Positions 18,708 to 28,793 of a stretch of 64,000 nucleotides of DNA are shown piece after piece. A program made the position numbers and the translations under genes. Source of the DNA: Bacteroides propionicigenes (lineage in GTDB: Bacteria; Bacteroidota; Bacteroidia; Bacteroidales; Bacteroidaceae); NCBI RefSeq assembly GCF_018390535.1, contig NZ_JAHBBW010000010.1:97689-161688 (forward strand), written 5' to 3'. Under the pieces are notes generated by a model that did not search any database, was not told the origin of the DNA, and saw nothing but the letters and a program-made list of their open reading frames with translations. How positions within the stretch are numbered: the stretch's first letter is position 1; each line of letters begins with the position of its first letter.

Positions 18708-20387
18708 TTATTGTGCGGAAGCAATATAAGGCTCTATTGTTATATCACTAACACTGATAGCGGCAATAACACTTTGGATGTCTGTCGTTGCAGGACTGTT
18801 TGTATATATTCTAAGGTCAAATCCTGCATAGTCATCTGCAGTGGTATCGGTTACTTTTGTTGCTATATCAGCAGAATTTATGCTACCATTAGTGGAGCTC
18901 TTTTTGTTTAAATTTACATATATAACAGCTTCTTCCCAAGTATCAGCAGTTTTGGGCGTTTTACCTACTGTAGTTCCTTGATTAACATTATTAAAATTAG
19001 CCTCATTGAAGTTGTCAACATTTGCTGTTACAAGGAATGAAGCATCGAATGTAGCACATCTTACCATAAATACAAGTGCTCCATTTTTACTAAGCTCGTT
19101 TGCACTGGATTTAATCTTAGCGGTCAGTTTGTATATTGTGCTTTTACTAATATCTAATGGTGTCTTGTGCAGGTAGTTAATGGCAGCTATATAGTAACTG
19201 TTATTGATAGCTTTTTTAGTAGTTTCATCCCATGTTGAAGTGTATGTTAAATTTGCCACTTTCCCCCATGTAGTGCTGGCATCATCCGTTACAGAGAATA
19301 TAACGTTCGATTCATCTGTTTTTCTTAATGCTTTGTACCAGCCTTCAGTTGCGTTAGCCATAGCATCTTTTCCTATTATAATCTCAGTCAAATTTCCGCT
19401 TAAAGGTGTTATTAACTGTGGTACTACTTCACTTCCATCCCCATTAATCGCATCCGAAGGCGTCCATGGATTAATGCTCGTATCACTTGCCGGAATAATC
19501 AAAGCAACTCTCTTACTACCAATGTTCACAATCATTTGGCGGAACTGACCTGCATTATAAGAAACGGCAGCTGTATGTTGCATAGTATACGTTTTGCTTG
19601 CGGCATCCGGAGCATAGATTCTAACGAGCGGAGTTGATGCTGCGATTTCCTGTGCAGGAACTGCGGCACGGAAACTATAAACTTTGGAATCTGCATTTGG
19701 ATTTTCCAAGCAGAACATTGTTACGTCTTGGGCAGTAGCATCGGCTTTCTGTGTAGCAACAGGGGTAGTTGCCGTTAAGTTCAATTCTGCGTTTAGTTTA
19801 ACGCCTAACAATTCTACTTTGGTAGGTTTTTGAGTAATCAGGTCACCTTGCACTTTCACTTCTACCATTGCAAACATATGAGAGAAAGCTAATGTAACCT
19901 TTCCATTTCCAGCAGCTACATTTGAGGTTTTACTTGCCAATATATCACTTGCGGCATAACTGCTTTCATCTGTTTTGCTTTGGTCTGTCAATGCAGCAAC
20001 ATTGATAGCCGCAGGGTCTGTTATACCATCCTGATAGGGATAATAGGCATAATAATCGAGTGCTTGGTCAGGATAGATTTCACTACCTGTTGCAGTCCAG
20101 TTGCCGTCGTTTCCCAATATATATTTAAAATTAGTAGCTACTGCATTTGTTGTGCTACCGGCAGGATAAGCAAAAATACCTATGGCATCTCCTGCTTTCC
20201 AAGTTGTTGCACGTCCGGCAGTTTCATCACCTGTAGTGGTACGTGTGCTTGCAAATGACATTTGGAACTGTACAGGCTGTAATTTCCCATTGTTTGCAGG
20301 GTCTTGTTCGTCCATTTCATTGTTACATGCGCTCATAGACAATAACGCTACGGCAGCCATCATGAAATACTTAATGTTCTTTTTCAT
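18708..20387 (-). CDS. Fimbrillin-family (Mfa-like) surface lipoprotein with C-terminal binding-like domain
   Basis: 559 aa. The lipoprotein signal ends ALLSMSAC near residue 21. The middle has fimbrillin-family features: WKAGDAIGIFAYPAG, a YYAYYPYQDG box, and a groove strand region ATLAFSHMFAMVEVKV-like near 165. The C-terminal 200 residues (ISKSTIYKLTAKIKSS to SVSDITIEPY) resemble a jelly-roll carbohydrate-binding module, as in the lipoprotein at 13497. It is the last gene of the SusC-led operon, 24 bp after the preceding gene. In this setting it is more likely a surface glycan-binding protein than a pilus subunit (inference). Confidence 0.72.
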   Translation of the reverse strand: MKKNIKYFMMAAVALLSMSACNNEMDEQDPANNGKLQPVQFQMSFASTRTTTGDETAGRATTWKAGDAIGIFAYPAGSTTNAVATNFKYILGNDGNWTATGSEIYPDQALDYYAYYPYQDGITDPAAINVAALTDQSKTDESSYAASDILASKTSNVAAGNGKVTLAFSHMFAMVEVKVQGDLITQKPTKVELLGVKLNAELNLTATTPVATQKADATAQDVTMFCLENPNADSKVYSFRAAVPAQEIAASTPLVRIYAPDAASKTYTMQHTAAVSYNAGQFRQMIVNIGSKRVALIIPASDTSINPWTPSDAINGDGSEVVPQLITPLSGNLTEIIIGKDAMANATEGWYKALRKTDESNVIFSVTDDASTTWGKVANLTYTSTWDETTKKAINNSYYIAAINYLHKTPLDISKSTIYKLTAKIKSSANELSKNGALVFMVRCATFDASFLVTANVDNFNEANFNNVNQGTTVGKTPKTADTWEEAVIYVNLNKKSSTNGSINSADIATKVTDTTADDYAGFDLRIYTNSPATTDIQSVIAAISVSDITIEPYIASAQ

Positions 20388-20411
20388 AATTCTTATAATT
20401 TGAGGTTTATA

Positions 20412-21392
20412 TTATTTTATTTCTTCTCCGTCGCCATTGATGATTCCACCTTGTCCCCAGTTGATGATGGGTGATTTATCAACAACAATAATCAGGTTCT
20501 CATTATTGATGGTGGTATCAAACGTGTACTCTTGTGAGCCTTCGAACTGGTCTGTAGCTTTTGGAATTTCATATTCGTATGTTTTTCCGGTTCCTTCGTT
20601 GGCAGCGGGGAGTTCTATTATTACTTTATAGCCTTCTGTGGTACTGGCAGGCAATACCATACCTTGTGCGGTAATGAGGATTTCATTATCTTCTTTGTCA
20701 TCTTCGGCACGGGTGGAGGCTTTCTCTTTCTTGGGCTCTGTGGTAGTCAGCTTGATGTCCTCGCCGATTGTCACATCACGGAAGTTTATTTTGCCGGTGG
20801 TGGCATTGAAGTTGCCGGAAACGGGCAGTCCTTGCAGGGTGACTAAAAGGCCTTTCAAATCGGCTTCCGTCATGCCATAGCCCACTTTGAACTGGAAAGT
20901 CAGCTTTGTCAGCACAGGAGTTAGCGGGAGTTCTGCCTTGCGGCTGTCCTTGTTCAAATCCGCTACACGGGCAAAGAGCAGTTGCGACGCATACTCGTAG
21001 TTATTAATCAAGTGGATGGCAACGAGACTGTCTGCCAATACGGTAGTTTGCGGGTAGTAGGCGGCAATGTCCATTTTATCGCCCGTAGCGGGGAAGTAGG
21101 GGATAGAGTCGTTGTTGCCCGGCAGGAAGTAGTCCTGATTGTCGAAGCTGTTGGCATAGTAGCGCAGGTTGCTGTAAGGAGCAACAATGTCGTCCGTACC
21201 GCCTTTCAGCATATATACGCCAATGGTTTCTCCTTTAAACCAAGTAGTCCCGGTTTCGCTGCCGTAGTCGAATGCTTCTGCCATGATAACGGCAGGGTAG
21301 GATTTGCTTTCGTCAACGGGAGTGTCGTTGTCGTCGCACGCAGCAAACAGGGCGCAGGCAAGGAGTAGATGGATAAATTTATTATTAGCCAT
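20412..21392 (-). CDS. Fimbrillin-family surface lipoprotein
   Basis: 326 aa. The lipoprotein signal is IHLLLACALFAAC (Cys near 19). Fimbrillin-like boxes follow: TTWFKGETIGVYMLKGG, YFPATGDKMDIAAYYPQ, and LTPVLTKLTFQFKV. It lacks the long C-terminal domain of its downstream neighbour. It ends INWGQGGIINGDGEEIK, close to the NPWTPSDAINGDGSEV segment in the middle of the neighbour, which suggests the two derive from one ancestor. Operon gene four of five; spacing to the genes on either side is 24 and 29 bp. Confidence 0.72.
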   Translation of the reverse strand: MANNKFIHLLLACALFAACDDNDTPVDESKSYPAVIMAEAFDYGSETGTTWFKGETIGVYMLKGGTDDIVAPYSNLRYYANSFDNQDYFLPGNNDSIPYFPATGDKMDIAAYYPQTTVLADSLVAIHLINNYEYASQLLFARVADLNKDSRKAELPLTPVLTKLTFQFKVGYGMTEADLKGLLVTLQGLPVSGNFNATTGKINFRDVTIGEDIKLTTTEPKKEKASTRAEDDKEDNEILITAQGMVLPASTTEGYKVIIELPAANEGTGKTYEYEIPKATDQFEGSQEYTFDTTINNENLIIVVDKSPIINWGQGGIINGDGEEIK

Positions 21393-21421
21393 AAACTTAA
21401 GGTTTTAATTTTATATCTTTA

Positions 21422-22384
21422 TTATTCAGCGGTTGTCTCGTTCACGGTGATGGTCACTTCGCGCACAGCTTGCTTTGAGTTCCACATATTGGCGTTGGTG
21501 GCAATGAATGTGGCTTTGTAAGTGCCGGGACGGTCGTACCTGAACTCGTAGTAGGGCAGGCGGGCATTAGTGCTCTTGATGGGTGTGCCGCGGTCCGGTT
21601 CGATAGTTGCGGCATTGAGCTTCTTGCTTATCATCCAAACCTCTACATCCTTGTCCTTCTCCGTATCCTTGTCGGGGAAGAAGGAGAGCATACTCTCTGT
21701 GATGTCGTACTTCTCACCTTTAGGCTGGGTCTGTACAAGTACGGTTTGGAATCCCCAACCGTAGGCCACATCCTCGTCTTTGTAGACGTATTTGTCCGGG
21801 TCGCGCTTAGCCAATGTCAGAAGCTTGATTTGGATACGGGGTTTGCCGTAGTTACTCTCCTTGATGGTGTTGGGACCTGCCTTATATTGGAACGCTACGT
21901 AGAAATCTTTATCCAGATACTCTCTGAGGTCGGCCTCGGTATATTCTATGGTTACATTGGCGGTGGCAGAAACAGGCATCTTCAGCCCCTCTACCGCTTT
22001 CCATGTAGCTGCCGCTATGTTTTCCGGAGTATATACTCCTGTGAAGTCCGTAGAGACACAGGCAGTGAGCAACTGCTGGTCTTTATAGGCTTTGAGTTCG
22101 GTATATACCTGCTCTATCTTGCAGGACATGCCTACGCTGTCCACTCCCTCAATGCGGGTACGTTCGCGGTTGGCGTAGTTGCAGGTCTTGGTTCCGGGGT
22201 AGAATGAGATGTAGTCCGGATTGCCGTCGAACCGGAAACGTACAGCTTCACCGACGGTAACAGTGGTTTTGTCAGCGCTTACACCAAACTCAATGTCATC
22301 TACGTTGTCAGTCTGGCAAGATGCAAACGTACCTGCTATCAGGGGCATCCAGACATATTTCAGTATAAGGTTATTTATTTTCAT
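21422..22384 (-). CDS. DUF5017-like surface lipoprotein (SusE-position glycan-binding protein)
   Basis: 320 aa. Lipoprotein signal ending AGTFASC (Cys near 23). Next comes a PKD/Ig-like opening VTVGEAVRFRFDGNPDYISF, then YPGTKTCNYANRERTR, which I associate with DUF5017 proteins. The C-terminus is a beta domain ending REVTITVNET. It lies directly after SusD, the usual place for a SusE/F-type surface glycan-binding protein. The ligand is unknown; the nearby lyases suggest a glycosaminoglycan. Confidence 0.7.
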   Translation of the reverse strand: MKINNLILKYVWMPLIAGTFASCQTDNVDDIEFGVSADKTTVTVGEAVRFRFDGNPDYISFYPGTKTCNYANRERTRIEGVDSVGMSCKIEQVYTELKAYKDQQLLTACVSTDFTGVYTPENIAAATWKAVEGLKMPVSATANVTIEYTEADLREYLDKDFYVAFQYKAGPNTIKESNYGKPRIQIKLLTLAKRDPDKYVYKDEDVAYGWGFQTVLVQTQPKGEKYDITESMLSFFPDKDTEKDKDVEVWMISKKLNAATIEPDRGTPIKSTNARLPYYEFRYDRPGTYKATFIATNANMWNSKQAVREVTITVNETTAE

Positions 22385-22438
22385 ATTCTTTAAGTCTTAT
22401 GGTATTCTTACTGTTCATATTTCTTGGTTTCTCGGCAC

Positions 22439-24190
22439 TTACCAGCCTTCGTTTTGTCCGCAGATGGTGTTGGTGTTCAGCTCGCATTGCGGAATGGGCA
22501 GGTAGATATGCTTGCTTGTATCAATGTTGCGGGCGGGTACGGAAGCCACATCGTCCAAAGGATAGCCGATGATGTGCTTGTCGCCATTGGCGTAGACGTC
22601 TGTACTGACCAGCAGCTTGATGCGGTTGTAGAAGAAATCCTTACCCATACGGCGCAACTCCATGTGGCGCGGTGTCTCGAAACAGAGTTCGCGGGTGCGT
22701 TCTTCGAAGATGAATTGGCGCATACCTTCCGGTGTATTGATGTCTACTGTTTCTTCGCTGTTCTTCGGCGGAACTTCACCCGATGCAATGGCGCTTGCTC
22801 CGGCACGTGTACGCACTTCGTTGATAGCGGCGATGGCATCCGGGGTAGGGCCGTTTATTTCATTGTCCGCTTCGGCAAACATCAGCAGGATGTCACTGTA
22901 ACGCAGAATGGGGAAGTTGATAGATGAGTTGTTGCGTGCCCACGGACGTATGGGGTCGTATTCGGCACGCCACTTGCCGGGACAGGCTTTGCGGTTGTCG
23001 GTATTCATTTGGGCTTCGGTCAGCATTTCTTTGTAGACTTTCTTGTTAGCCTCATCTTTCTTCCAAGTGAAGTCGGCAAGGTTCCACCATTTGCGCTGGT
23101 CGCCTGTTTCCTTATCTTTCTTGCTTACAACGCCGTACTTCTTGTCGTAGAGGCGGAGCAGGATATGGGTGGCATTGTACCAGCCGTAAGCGAAAGGTAC
23201 GTCGGGGTCGTAAGTGGCGCTTTGCGTTACGCCGTTGTACAGGCCTACTTTTCCGGCTTCGTTGGAAGCGTCCAGACCATTGCCGTAGAACTCCACTTCA
23301 AACATACTTTCGCGTGCGGTGAGGTCGTACTGGTTGGAGCACATCTTGATAAAGAGTCCTGGGTAACCGTTGGCATACTTGGAGTCGGAACTTGTTCTGT
23401 TGAGGTCGTGAAGTCCGCTGTTCATGACCGCTTTGGCATAGCCGCGGGCTTCTTTCCACGTGTTGCCCTCTACGGGGTAACCGGAATACCACAGGTAGGC
23501 GCGTGCCAGCAAGCCTTGGGCGGTGGTGCGTGAGATACGTCCCGGAGCGTTCAGTTCATTGGCGGGCAGGCAGTGGCCTTCTTCAATGACTTTACCGTTT
23601 TCGTCTACTATACCCGCACCGTATTGGAGGTCTTCAAATATTTGTGCGTAGATGTCCGCTTGCGGCGACTTCTTCAGCAGTTGGGTGGTGAGGTCTTTGG
23701 TAGGAGTGGTGCGCAAGGGTACTTCGCCCCAGTATGCCACAAGATTCATGTAGAGAAGTGCGCGCAGTGCACGTGCTTCGGCTTCGTACATGGTTTTCTT
23801 GGCGGCTCCGCCGCATTGGCTGTCGGTGAGGTTTGCCAGTTGTGCGAGGAAGTCGTTGGCACGGTCGATACCGGTATAAAGGGCCTTCCATGTTTCGTTG
23901 AGGCGTTCTTCGGTATTGTTGTAATTGTACATACATACGTAGAGGTAATCTTTGCCGTAGTCGCGGTTGTAGTACATGATGTCAGTACCTGCATCAAGGT
24001 CAGCCCAGAGGTTTTGTCCGTAAAGGGCGCTGTTGCCCAGTATGTCGTAGATACCTGTCAGTCCTGCCATGCAGCCGTTTTCATCGTCTATTACTTGGTC
24101 TCCTTCCGGATTGTTGTATATCGTGGTGTCGAGGAAGTTGCAAGAAGTGAAACTTACCGCGAGCAGGAGTATGTATATCAGTTTTTTCAT
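22439..24190 (-). CDS. SusD/RagB-family outer-membrane nutrient-binding lipoprotein
   Basis: 583 aa. Lipoprotein signal LLAVSFTSC (Cys near 18), then FLDTTIYNNPEGDQV, the SusD start. TPR-like SusD helices follow (ALRALLYMNLVAYWGEVPL). The C-terminal half has FPILRYSDILLMFAEADNEI, AINEVRTRAGA and the conserved FIFEERTRELCFETPRHMEL. It sits on the extracellular lid of the SusC transporter and captures oligosaccharide. It starts 33 bp after susC. Confidence 0.95.
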   Translation of the reverse strand: MKKLIYILLLAVSFTSCNFLDTTIYNNPEGDQVIDDENGCMAGLTGIYDILGNSALYGQNLWADLDAGTDIMYYNRDYGKDYLYVCMYNYNNTEERLNETWKALYTGIDRANDFLAQLANLTDSQCGGAAKKTMYEAEARALRALLYMNLVAYWGEVPLRTTPTKDLTTQLLKKSPQADIYAQIFEDLQYGAGIVDENGKVIEEGHCLPANELNAPGRISRTTAQGLLARAYLWYSGYPVEGNTWKEARGYAKAVMNSGLHDLNRTSSDSKYANGYPGLFIKMCSNQYDLTARESMFEVEFYGNGLDASNEAGKVGLYNGVTQSATYDPDVPFAYGWYNATHILLRLYDKKYGVVSKKDKETGDQRKWWNLADFTWKKDEANKKVYKEMLTEAQMNTDNRKACPGKWRAEYDPIRPWARNNSSINFPILRYSDILLMFAEADNEINGPTPDAIAAINEVRTRAGASAIASGEVPPKNSEETVDINTPEGMRQFIFEERTRELCFETPRHMELRRMGKDFFYNRIKLLVSTDVYANGDKHIIGYPLDDVASVPARNIDTSKHIYLPIPQCELNTNTICGQNEGW

Positions 24191-24223
24191 ATTACTGTAT
24201 CTTTAAAGTTCAATAGTCAATGA

Positions 24224-27200
24224 TTATAATCCCAGTTTTACGCCGAAAGTGAAAGACATGGTCTTGGGATAAGACGAGTAGTCGAATCCGCGCGTCATGG
24301 CAGAGTTGCGGGTGGAGACTTCGGGGTCGTATCCGGTATATCCGGTCCAAGTCCAGAGATTCTGTCCGGTTACGTAGAGGCGCAGCGAGCTGAGGCGTGC
24401 TTTCTTCAAGAGTTTGGCGGGGAAGTTGTAACCCAGCTGTACGGTTTTCAGTCGCAGGAAAGAAGCGTCTTCCACTTCGCGGCTGGTGTTGATGTTGGTA
24501 AGGCTGCGGTTGGGTGCGCAGAGGTAGTTGGTATAGTTACCGTCTGTGTACGTACCGTCTCCGTTGTCCGTGCGGGGTGTCCAGTGGTTGGCTGCCGAAG
24601 CCAGCTGGTTGATGTGCTTGCCGCGCAGAGATTCCAGCTTCACACGGTTGTAGTTGATAACGTCGTTGCCGTAAGACCACTGGAAGAATACGCTCAAGTC
24701 GAAGTTCTTCCATTCGAAGTTGTTGGTGAAACCGCCGGTGTGGATGGGCAGGCCGTGACCGATGATGGTCTGGTCTTCGCTGGTCACTTGGCCGTCACCG
24801 TTGATGTCTTTCAGCTTGACGTCTCCCGGCTGTATGGTGGAACGTTTTTGTGTATTGTTAGGGACGTTGTCTTTCAGTACGAATACGTTGGGGGAGATTT
24901 CGTTGAAGTCTTCGTACTGGTACACGCCGTCGTAAACGTAACCGTACATTTCGGAAAGCGGATGTCCCACTTTACAAATATAGGCATTAGTCACGTTGGG
25001 ACTGCTGAAACCTACCAAACGGCTTTCCTGCCCGTCGGAAAGGGCGGTAATCTCATTCTTGTTGAATGCGATGTTGAAGTTGGTGGTCCACTTGAACTTG
25101 CCGCGTCCGCCGGGGAAGTTTACGGTATTGATGGAGATTTCAAGACCGCGGTTGCGTACGCTGCCGATGTTCTGCTGTACGGAGGAGAAACCCAGTGAGG
25201 CGGGCACTTCGGCATAGAGCAGCAAGTCTTTTGTCTCTTTGTTGTAGACATCGATTTCACCGTTGATACGGTTCTTGAAGAGTCCGAAGTCAAGACCAAT
25301 GTTGGTCTGGTAAGTCGTTTCCCACTTCAAGTCCTTATTGGCTATTTGCGTGATGTACAGGGCGGGGTTCAGTGCGTTGTTGAAGGCGTACTTGTCGCTG
25401 GTGGCGTACAGGCGTGACGACGGATAGTTGCTGTTGGTGTTGTTGTTACCGGTTGCACCCCAGCCCACACGCAGTTTCAGGTTGGAAATCGGCGTGTTCT
25501 CCAAGTGCATGAACGGTTCGTCGGACAGACGCCATGCGAAAGATGCTGACGGGAAGTATCCCCATTTGTTGTAGGGGAAGCGTGATGAACCGTCGGCACG
25601 GATAGTGGCGGTGAGCAGATAGCGTGACTGCCAGTCGTAGTTGGCACGCGCAAAGTAGGACATCAGCCTGTTCTCCACGCAAGTGGTGGTAATGGTGCGG
25701 GGAGTACCGCTCTGGATGCCCCAGAAACCGTTTTCTTCCCAAGGCACTTGCACGGCTTGCGCACCCAGTACGCTGATGCTTTGGCTGGAAAGTGACGCAC
25801 CCACCATTCCGGTGAGGTTGTGTTTGCCCATACGTTTCTTATAGGTCAGCGTGTACTCGTTAGACCAGCTGTCCCACTCCTTGACGGAGAATTGCCCGTT
25901 CACACCGTTGGCGGAATATTGGGGGTCGCCAAGGTATGTATCGGAGTTGTTGAATTGTTGGCGTTTGTCTGTACGCCAGCTATATGAAAAGGTCGCTCTG
26001 AATGTCAGGTTTTTGATGATTTCCCAGTTCAGGTAGGTGTTCAGGTTGAGCTGACGGCTCTTGGTGCGGTCTACCTGATTTTCGATGGTCTTTAGCGGGT
26101 TGTAGGGATATGTACCGTCATCGTTCACAGTGTCACTGTTCATGAGGTCGTCCGTTTCGCTATATCCGATAGGGCGGTAGGCAAGTACCTGATACAGGAA
26201 GTATTGTGCTGTTCCGCCGCCGCTCTGTGAGGGTGCCGAACCTACGGAAACGTTGTTGGCGAAGTTCATTGTAGCACCGAATTTCAAGCTTTTGGTGATA
26301 TTCTGGTCTAACGTCAGACGGGCTTTCAGGCTCTCGTAGGAAGAGTTGATGATGACACCCTGTTGGTTGTAGTAGGATATGCTGGAACTGTAACGTGTGT
26401 TCTTGCTACCTCCGGACAAAGATACGTGGTGGCTTGTCATGGGGGCTACACGGAACACTTCCTTCTGCCAGTTGTAGTAGGGCAGTGTTTTGTAGTCCTC
26501 CAACGTACGGTTGCGTCCCAGGTTCTCGCTATATCCGAAGTAAGTTTTTTCCATATCCGAAGCCGAGAGTATGTCCTGTTGCAGTGCCACGAACTGGCTG
26601 CCGTCCATAATGTCGAGGTACTGCGGGCGCATCTGCATACTGACGTAGCCGTCGTACGTGACGCGAGGAGCGCTTTCCTTACCGCGTTTGGTGGTAATGA
26701 TGATGACACCGTTGGCTCCGCGGGCACCGTAAATGGCGGTGGCGGAAGCATCTTTCAGCACGTCGATGGATTCGATGTCATTAGGATTGTAGGCTGCGGC
26801 GTTGGGATCATCGGTGGCAAAACCATCAATGACGTAGAGTGGTGCACCGTCGGCATTGTTTGAAATGGTGTTACTGCCGCGGATAACGATGTTGGCTTCC
26901 GAACCGGGCTGTCCCGAACCGCTCACTACTTGTACACCCGCCACGCGTCCGCCCAGCGCTTGGTCGAACGAATTGACAGGGGCTTTGGTAAGGTCGTCCA
27001 TATCCACCTTGCTGACCGAACCTGTCAGGTCGCCTTTCTTTACGGTGGCATACCCCACGGCTACAACTTCGTTCAGCATTACGCCGTCTTCTTTCATTAT
27101 GACGTCAATCACCTTATTCTTTCCTACCGGAATTTCACGGGTGGTATATCCGATGAAAGAGAATACAAGAATGGATTTTTGGTCGGGAACTTCGATTGAA

Positions 27201-27397
27201 TATTTACCGTTTACATCTGTAATAGTACCGATCGTTGTTCCTTTTACAGTAACGTTGGCTCCGATAACCGTTTCTTTGGTTTCGTCGGTAACCGTACCTG
27301 TAATTTTGATTTGTGCTTGCAGCGTAGTCAGCGAAAGCAGCAAAAAGAGTAAAAGAGAACTTGCTCTTCTAAGGCTCACGAAATGGATTCTTTTCAT
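24224..27397 (-). CDS. SusC/RagA-family TonB-linked outer-membrane transporter
   Basis: 1057 aa. Signal peptide to about residue 28, then a carboxypeptidase-regulatory-like domain (ITGTVTDETKETVIGANVTV, about 31-115). A plug follows with MLNEVVAVGYATVKKGDLTG and IDVLKDASATAIYGARGANG, then a large beta-barrel ending in FTFGVKLGL. It imports oligosaccharides through the outer membrane with SusD, powered by TonB-ExbBD. It is the first gene of a five-gene minus-strand operon. There is no sigma/anti-sigma pair or hybrid two-component gene beside it, so its regulator is elsewhere. Confidence 0.96.
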   Translation of the reverse strand: MKRIHFVSLRRASSLLLFLLLSLTTLQAQIKITGTVTDETKETVIGANVTVKGTTIGTITDVNGKYSIEVPDQKSILVFSFIGYTTREIPVGKNKVIDVIMKEDGVMLNEVVAVGYATVKKGDLTGSVSKVDMDDLTKAPVNSFDQALGGRVAGVQVVSGSGQPGSEANIVIRGSNTISNNADGAPLYVIDGFATDDPNAAAYNPNDIESIDVLKDASATAIYGARGANGVIIITTKRGKESAPRVTYDGYVSMQMRPQYLDIMDGSQFVALQQDILSASDMEKTYFGYSENLGRNRTLEDYKTLPYYNWQKEVFRVAPMTSHHVSLSGGSKNTRYSSSISYYNQQGVIINSSYESLKARLTLDQNITKSLKFGATMNFANNVSVGSAPSQSGGGTAQYFLYQVLAYRPIGYSETDDLMNSDTVNDDGTYPYNPLKTIENQVDRTKSRQLNLNTYLNWEIIKNLTFRATFSYSWRTDKRQQFNNSDTYLGDPQYSANGVNGQFSVKEWDSWSNEYTLTYKKRMGKHNLTGMVGASLSSQSISVLGAQAVQVPWEENGFWGIQSGTPRTITTTCVENRLMSYFARANYDWQSRYLLTATIRADGSSRFPYNKWGYFPSASFAWRLSDEPFMHLENTPISNLKLRVGWGATGNNNTNSNYPSSRLYATSDKYAFNNALNPALYITQIANKDLKWETTYQTNIGLDFGLFKNRINGEIDVYNKETKDLLLYAEVPASLGFSSVQQNIGSVRNRGLEISINTVNFPGGRGKFKWTTNFNIAFNKNEITALSDGQESRLVGFSSPNVTNAYICKVGHPLSEMYGYVYDGVYQYEDFNEISPNVFVLKDNVPNNTQKRSTIQPGDVKLKDINGDGQVTSEDQTIIGHGLPIHTGGFTNNFEWKNFDLSVFFQWSYGNDVINYNRVKLESLRGKHINQLASAANHWTPRTDNGDGTYTDGNYTNYLCAPNRSLTNINTSREVEDASFLRLKTVQLGYNFPAKLLKKARLSSLRLYVTGQNLWTWTGYTGYDPEVSTRNSAMTRGFDYSSYPKTMSFTFGVKLGL

Positions 27398-27442
27398 ATT
27401 ATCAAAAGTAAGATTATCTTAGCTGTTTTTAATTTCTTCGGG

Positions 27443-27451
27443 GCAAAGTTA
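27443..27451 (-). promoter_or_regulatory. -7 box of the susC operon
   Basis: The minus strand reads TAACTTTGC, matching the Bacteroides -7 consensus TAnnTTTG, 45-55 bp before the susC ATG. Upstream of it lie four GTAC half-sites (27483-27523) that could be an operator. Confidence 0.55.
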
Positions 27452-27593
27452 TGAATATATGTAAAATGCTTCTTCTATAATAGTACAGACGGAGTACATT
27501 TTCGTACAAAAATGATTTTGTACAGAAAAGAAGAGGTTGTCCGAAAAGAAATTTTAGTTCTCATTCAGTCAACCTCTGTATAAAGGTAATAAA

Positions 27594-27649
27594 AAGATGA
27601 TAGGATGATAAAGTGATAATATTCTATCACTTTATCATCCTATCATCTT
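27594..27649 (-). terminator. Terminator of recA
   Basis: Perfect 25-bp inverted repeat (27594-27618 and 27625-27649) with a six-base loop. On the minus strand it is followed by TTTTT, 12 bp beyond the recA stop. The reverse side also has T-rich sequence, so it may separate recA and susC regions in both directions. Confidence 0.8.
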
Positions 27650-27660
27650 GTCGTTTTATT

Positions 27661-28698
27661 TTACTTGTCTTTTCTCAGTTCGGCAAAGATAAGTCCTTCC
27701 AGTTCTTCTGCCAGTTCCGGATTGTCCAAGATAACTTGTTTGGCAGCGTCACGTCCTTGTGCGATTTTGGTGTCGTTATAGCTGAACCAAGAGCCGCTTT
27801 TCTTAACGATACCCAGTTCTGCACCCAAATCTATGATTTCTCCCGCACGTGAGATGCCTTCACCGAACATGATATCGAATTCGGCACGGCGGAAAGGAGG
27901 AGCTACCTTGTTCTTTACAACTTTCACTTTGGTCTGTTTGCCGATGACTTCTTCTCCGTTTTTGATAGCTTGGCCTCCACGGATGTCGAGACGTACGGAA
28001 GCATAGAACTTCAATGCGTTACCGCCGGTGGTTGTTTCGGGATTGCCGAACATTACACCGATTTTTTCGCGGAGCTGGTTGATGAAGATGCAAGTTGTAC
28101 GGGTCTTGCTTACGGCAGATGTCAGCTTGCGCAGGGCTTGCGACATGAGACGTGCCTGCAAGCCTACCTTGTTGTCGCCCATATCGCCTTCGATTTCAGC
28201 TTTCGGCGTCAAAGCAGCTACGGAGTCCACTACGATGATGTCGATGGCAGAAGAACGAATCAGCTGTTCTGCAATTTCCAATGCCTGCTCACCGTTGTCC
28301 GGTTGCGAAATCAGGAGGTTGTCTACATCTACACCGAGTTTGGCCGCGTAGAAGCGGTCGAAAGCGTGCTCTGCATCGATGAATGCTGCGATGCCGCCTG
28401 CCTTTTGCGCTTCGGCGATGGCGTGGATTGCCAGTGTGGTTTTACCGGAAGATTCCGGACCGTAGATTTCAATGATACGGCCGCGGGGATAACCGCCTAC
28501 GCCTAATGCTACGTTCAGTCCGATAGAACCGGTAGGGATTACTTCTACTTGTTCGACGCTTTCGTCGCCCATCTTCATGATGGAACCCTTGCCGAAACTT
28601 TTTTCTATCTTGTCCATGGCAGCCTGTAGTGCCTTTAATTTTTCGCTTGCTGCCATATTATTTCCGTTTTCAAAATTTAGTTCGTCTTTCTTTGCCAT
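27661..28698 (-). CDS. recA: RecA recombinase
   Basis: 345 aa, the normal RecA length. Visible marks: [18 protein letters not shown], Walker [14 protein letters not shown] (about 80-92), the loop region [13 protein letters not shown], Walker [19 protein letters not shown], and [20 protein letters not shown] (L2 region). It catalyses homologous strand exchange and induces the SOS response. I saw no clear LexA-type box upstream, but the Bacteroides SOS motif is not well defined to me. A 9-bp inverted repeat ATGCAAATC/GATTTGCAT (28713-28721 and 28745-28753) lies in its leader. Confidence 0.98.
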   Translation of the reverse strand: MAKKDELNFENGNNMAASEKLKALQAAMDKIEKSFGKGSIMKMGDESVEQVEVIPTGSIGLNVALGVGGYPRGRIIEIYGPESSGKTTLAIHAIAEAQKAGGIAAFIDAEHAFDRFYAAKLGVDVDNLLISQPDNGEQALEIAEQLIRSSAIDIIVVDSVAALTPKAEIEGDMGDNKVGLQARLMSQALRKLTSAVSKTRTTCIFINQLREKIGVMFGNPETTTGGNALKFYASVRLDIRGGQAIKNGEEVIGKQTKVKVVKNKVAPPFRRAEFDIMFGEGISRAGEIIDLGAELGIVKKSGSWFSYNDTKIAQGRDAAKQVILDNPELAEELEGLIFAELRKDK

Positions 28699-28772
28699 TA
28701 TTTTAGTGGTTAATGCAAATCAGTCCTCAACTTCTTTAACGACCGATTTGCATGATGAATGATTGATGCCCG

Positions 28773-28791
28773 GTGATTGATAATCAATCAC
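28773..28791 (-). terminator. Hairpin between bcp and recA
   Basis: GTGATTGA-TAA-TCAATCAC is a perfect stem-loop two bases beyond the bcp stop on the minus strand. It lacks a T-tract, so read-through into recA is possible. Confidence 0.5.
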
Positions 28792-28793
28792 TG

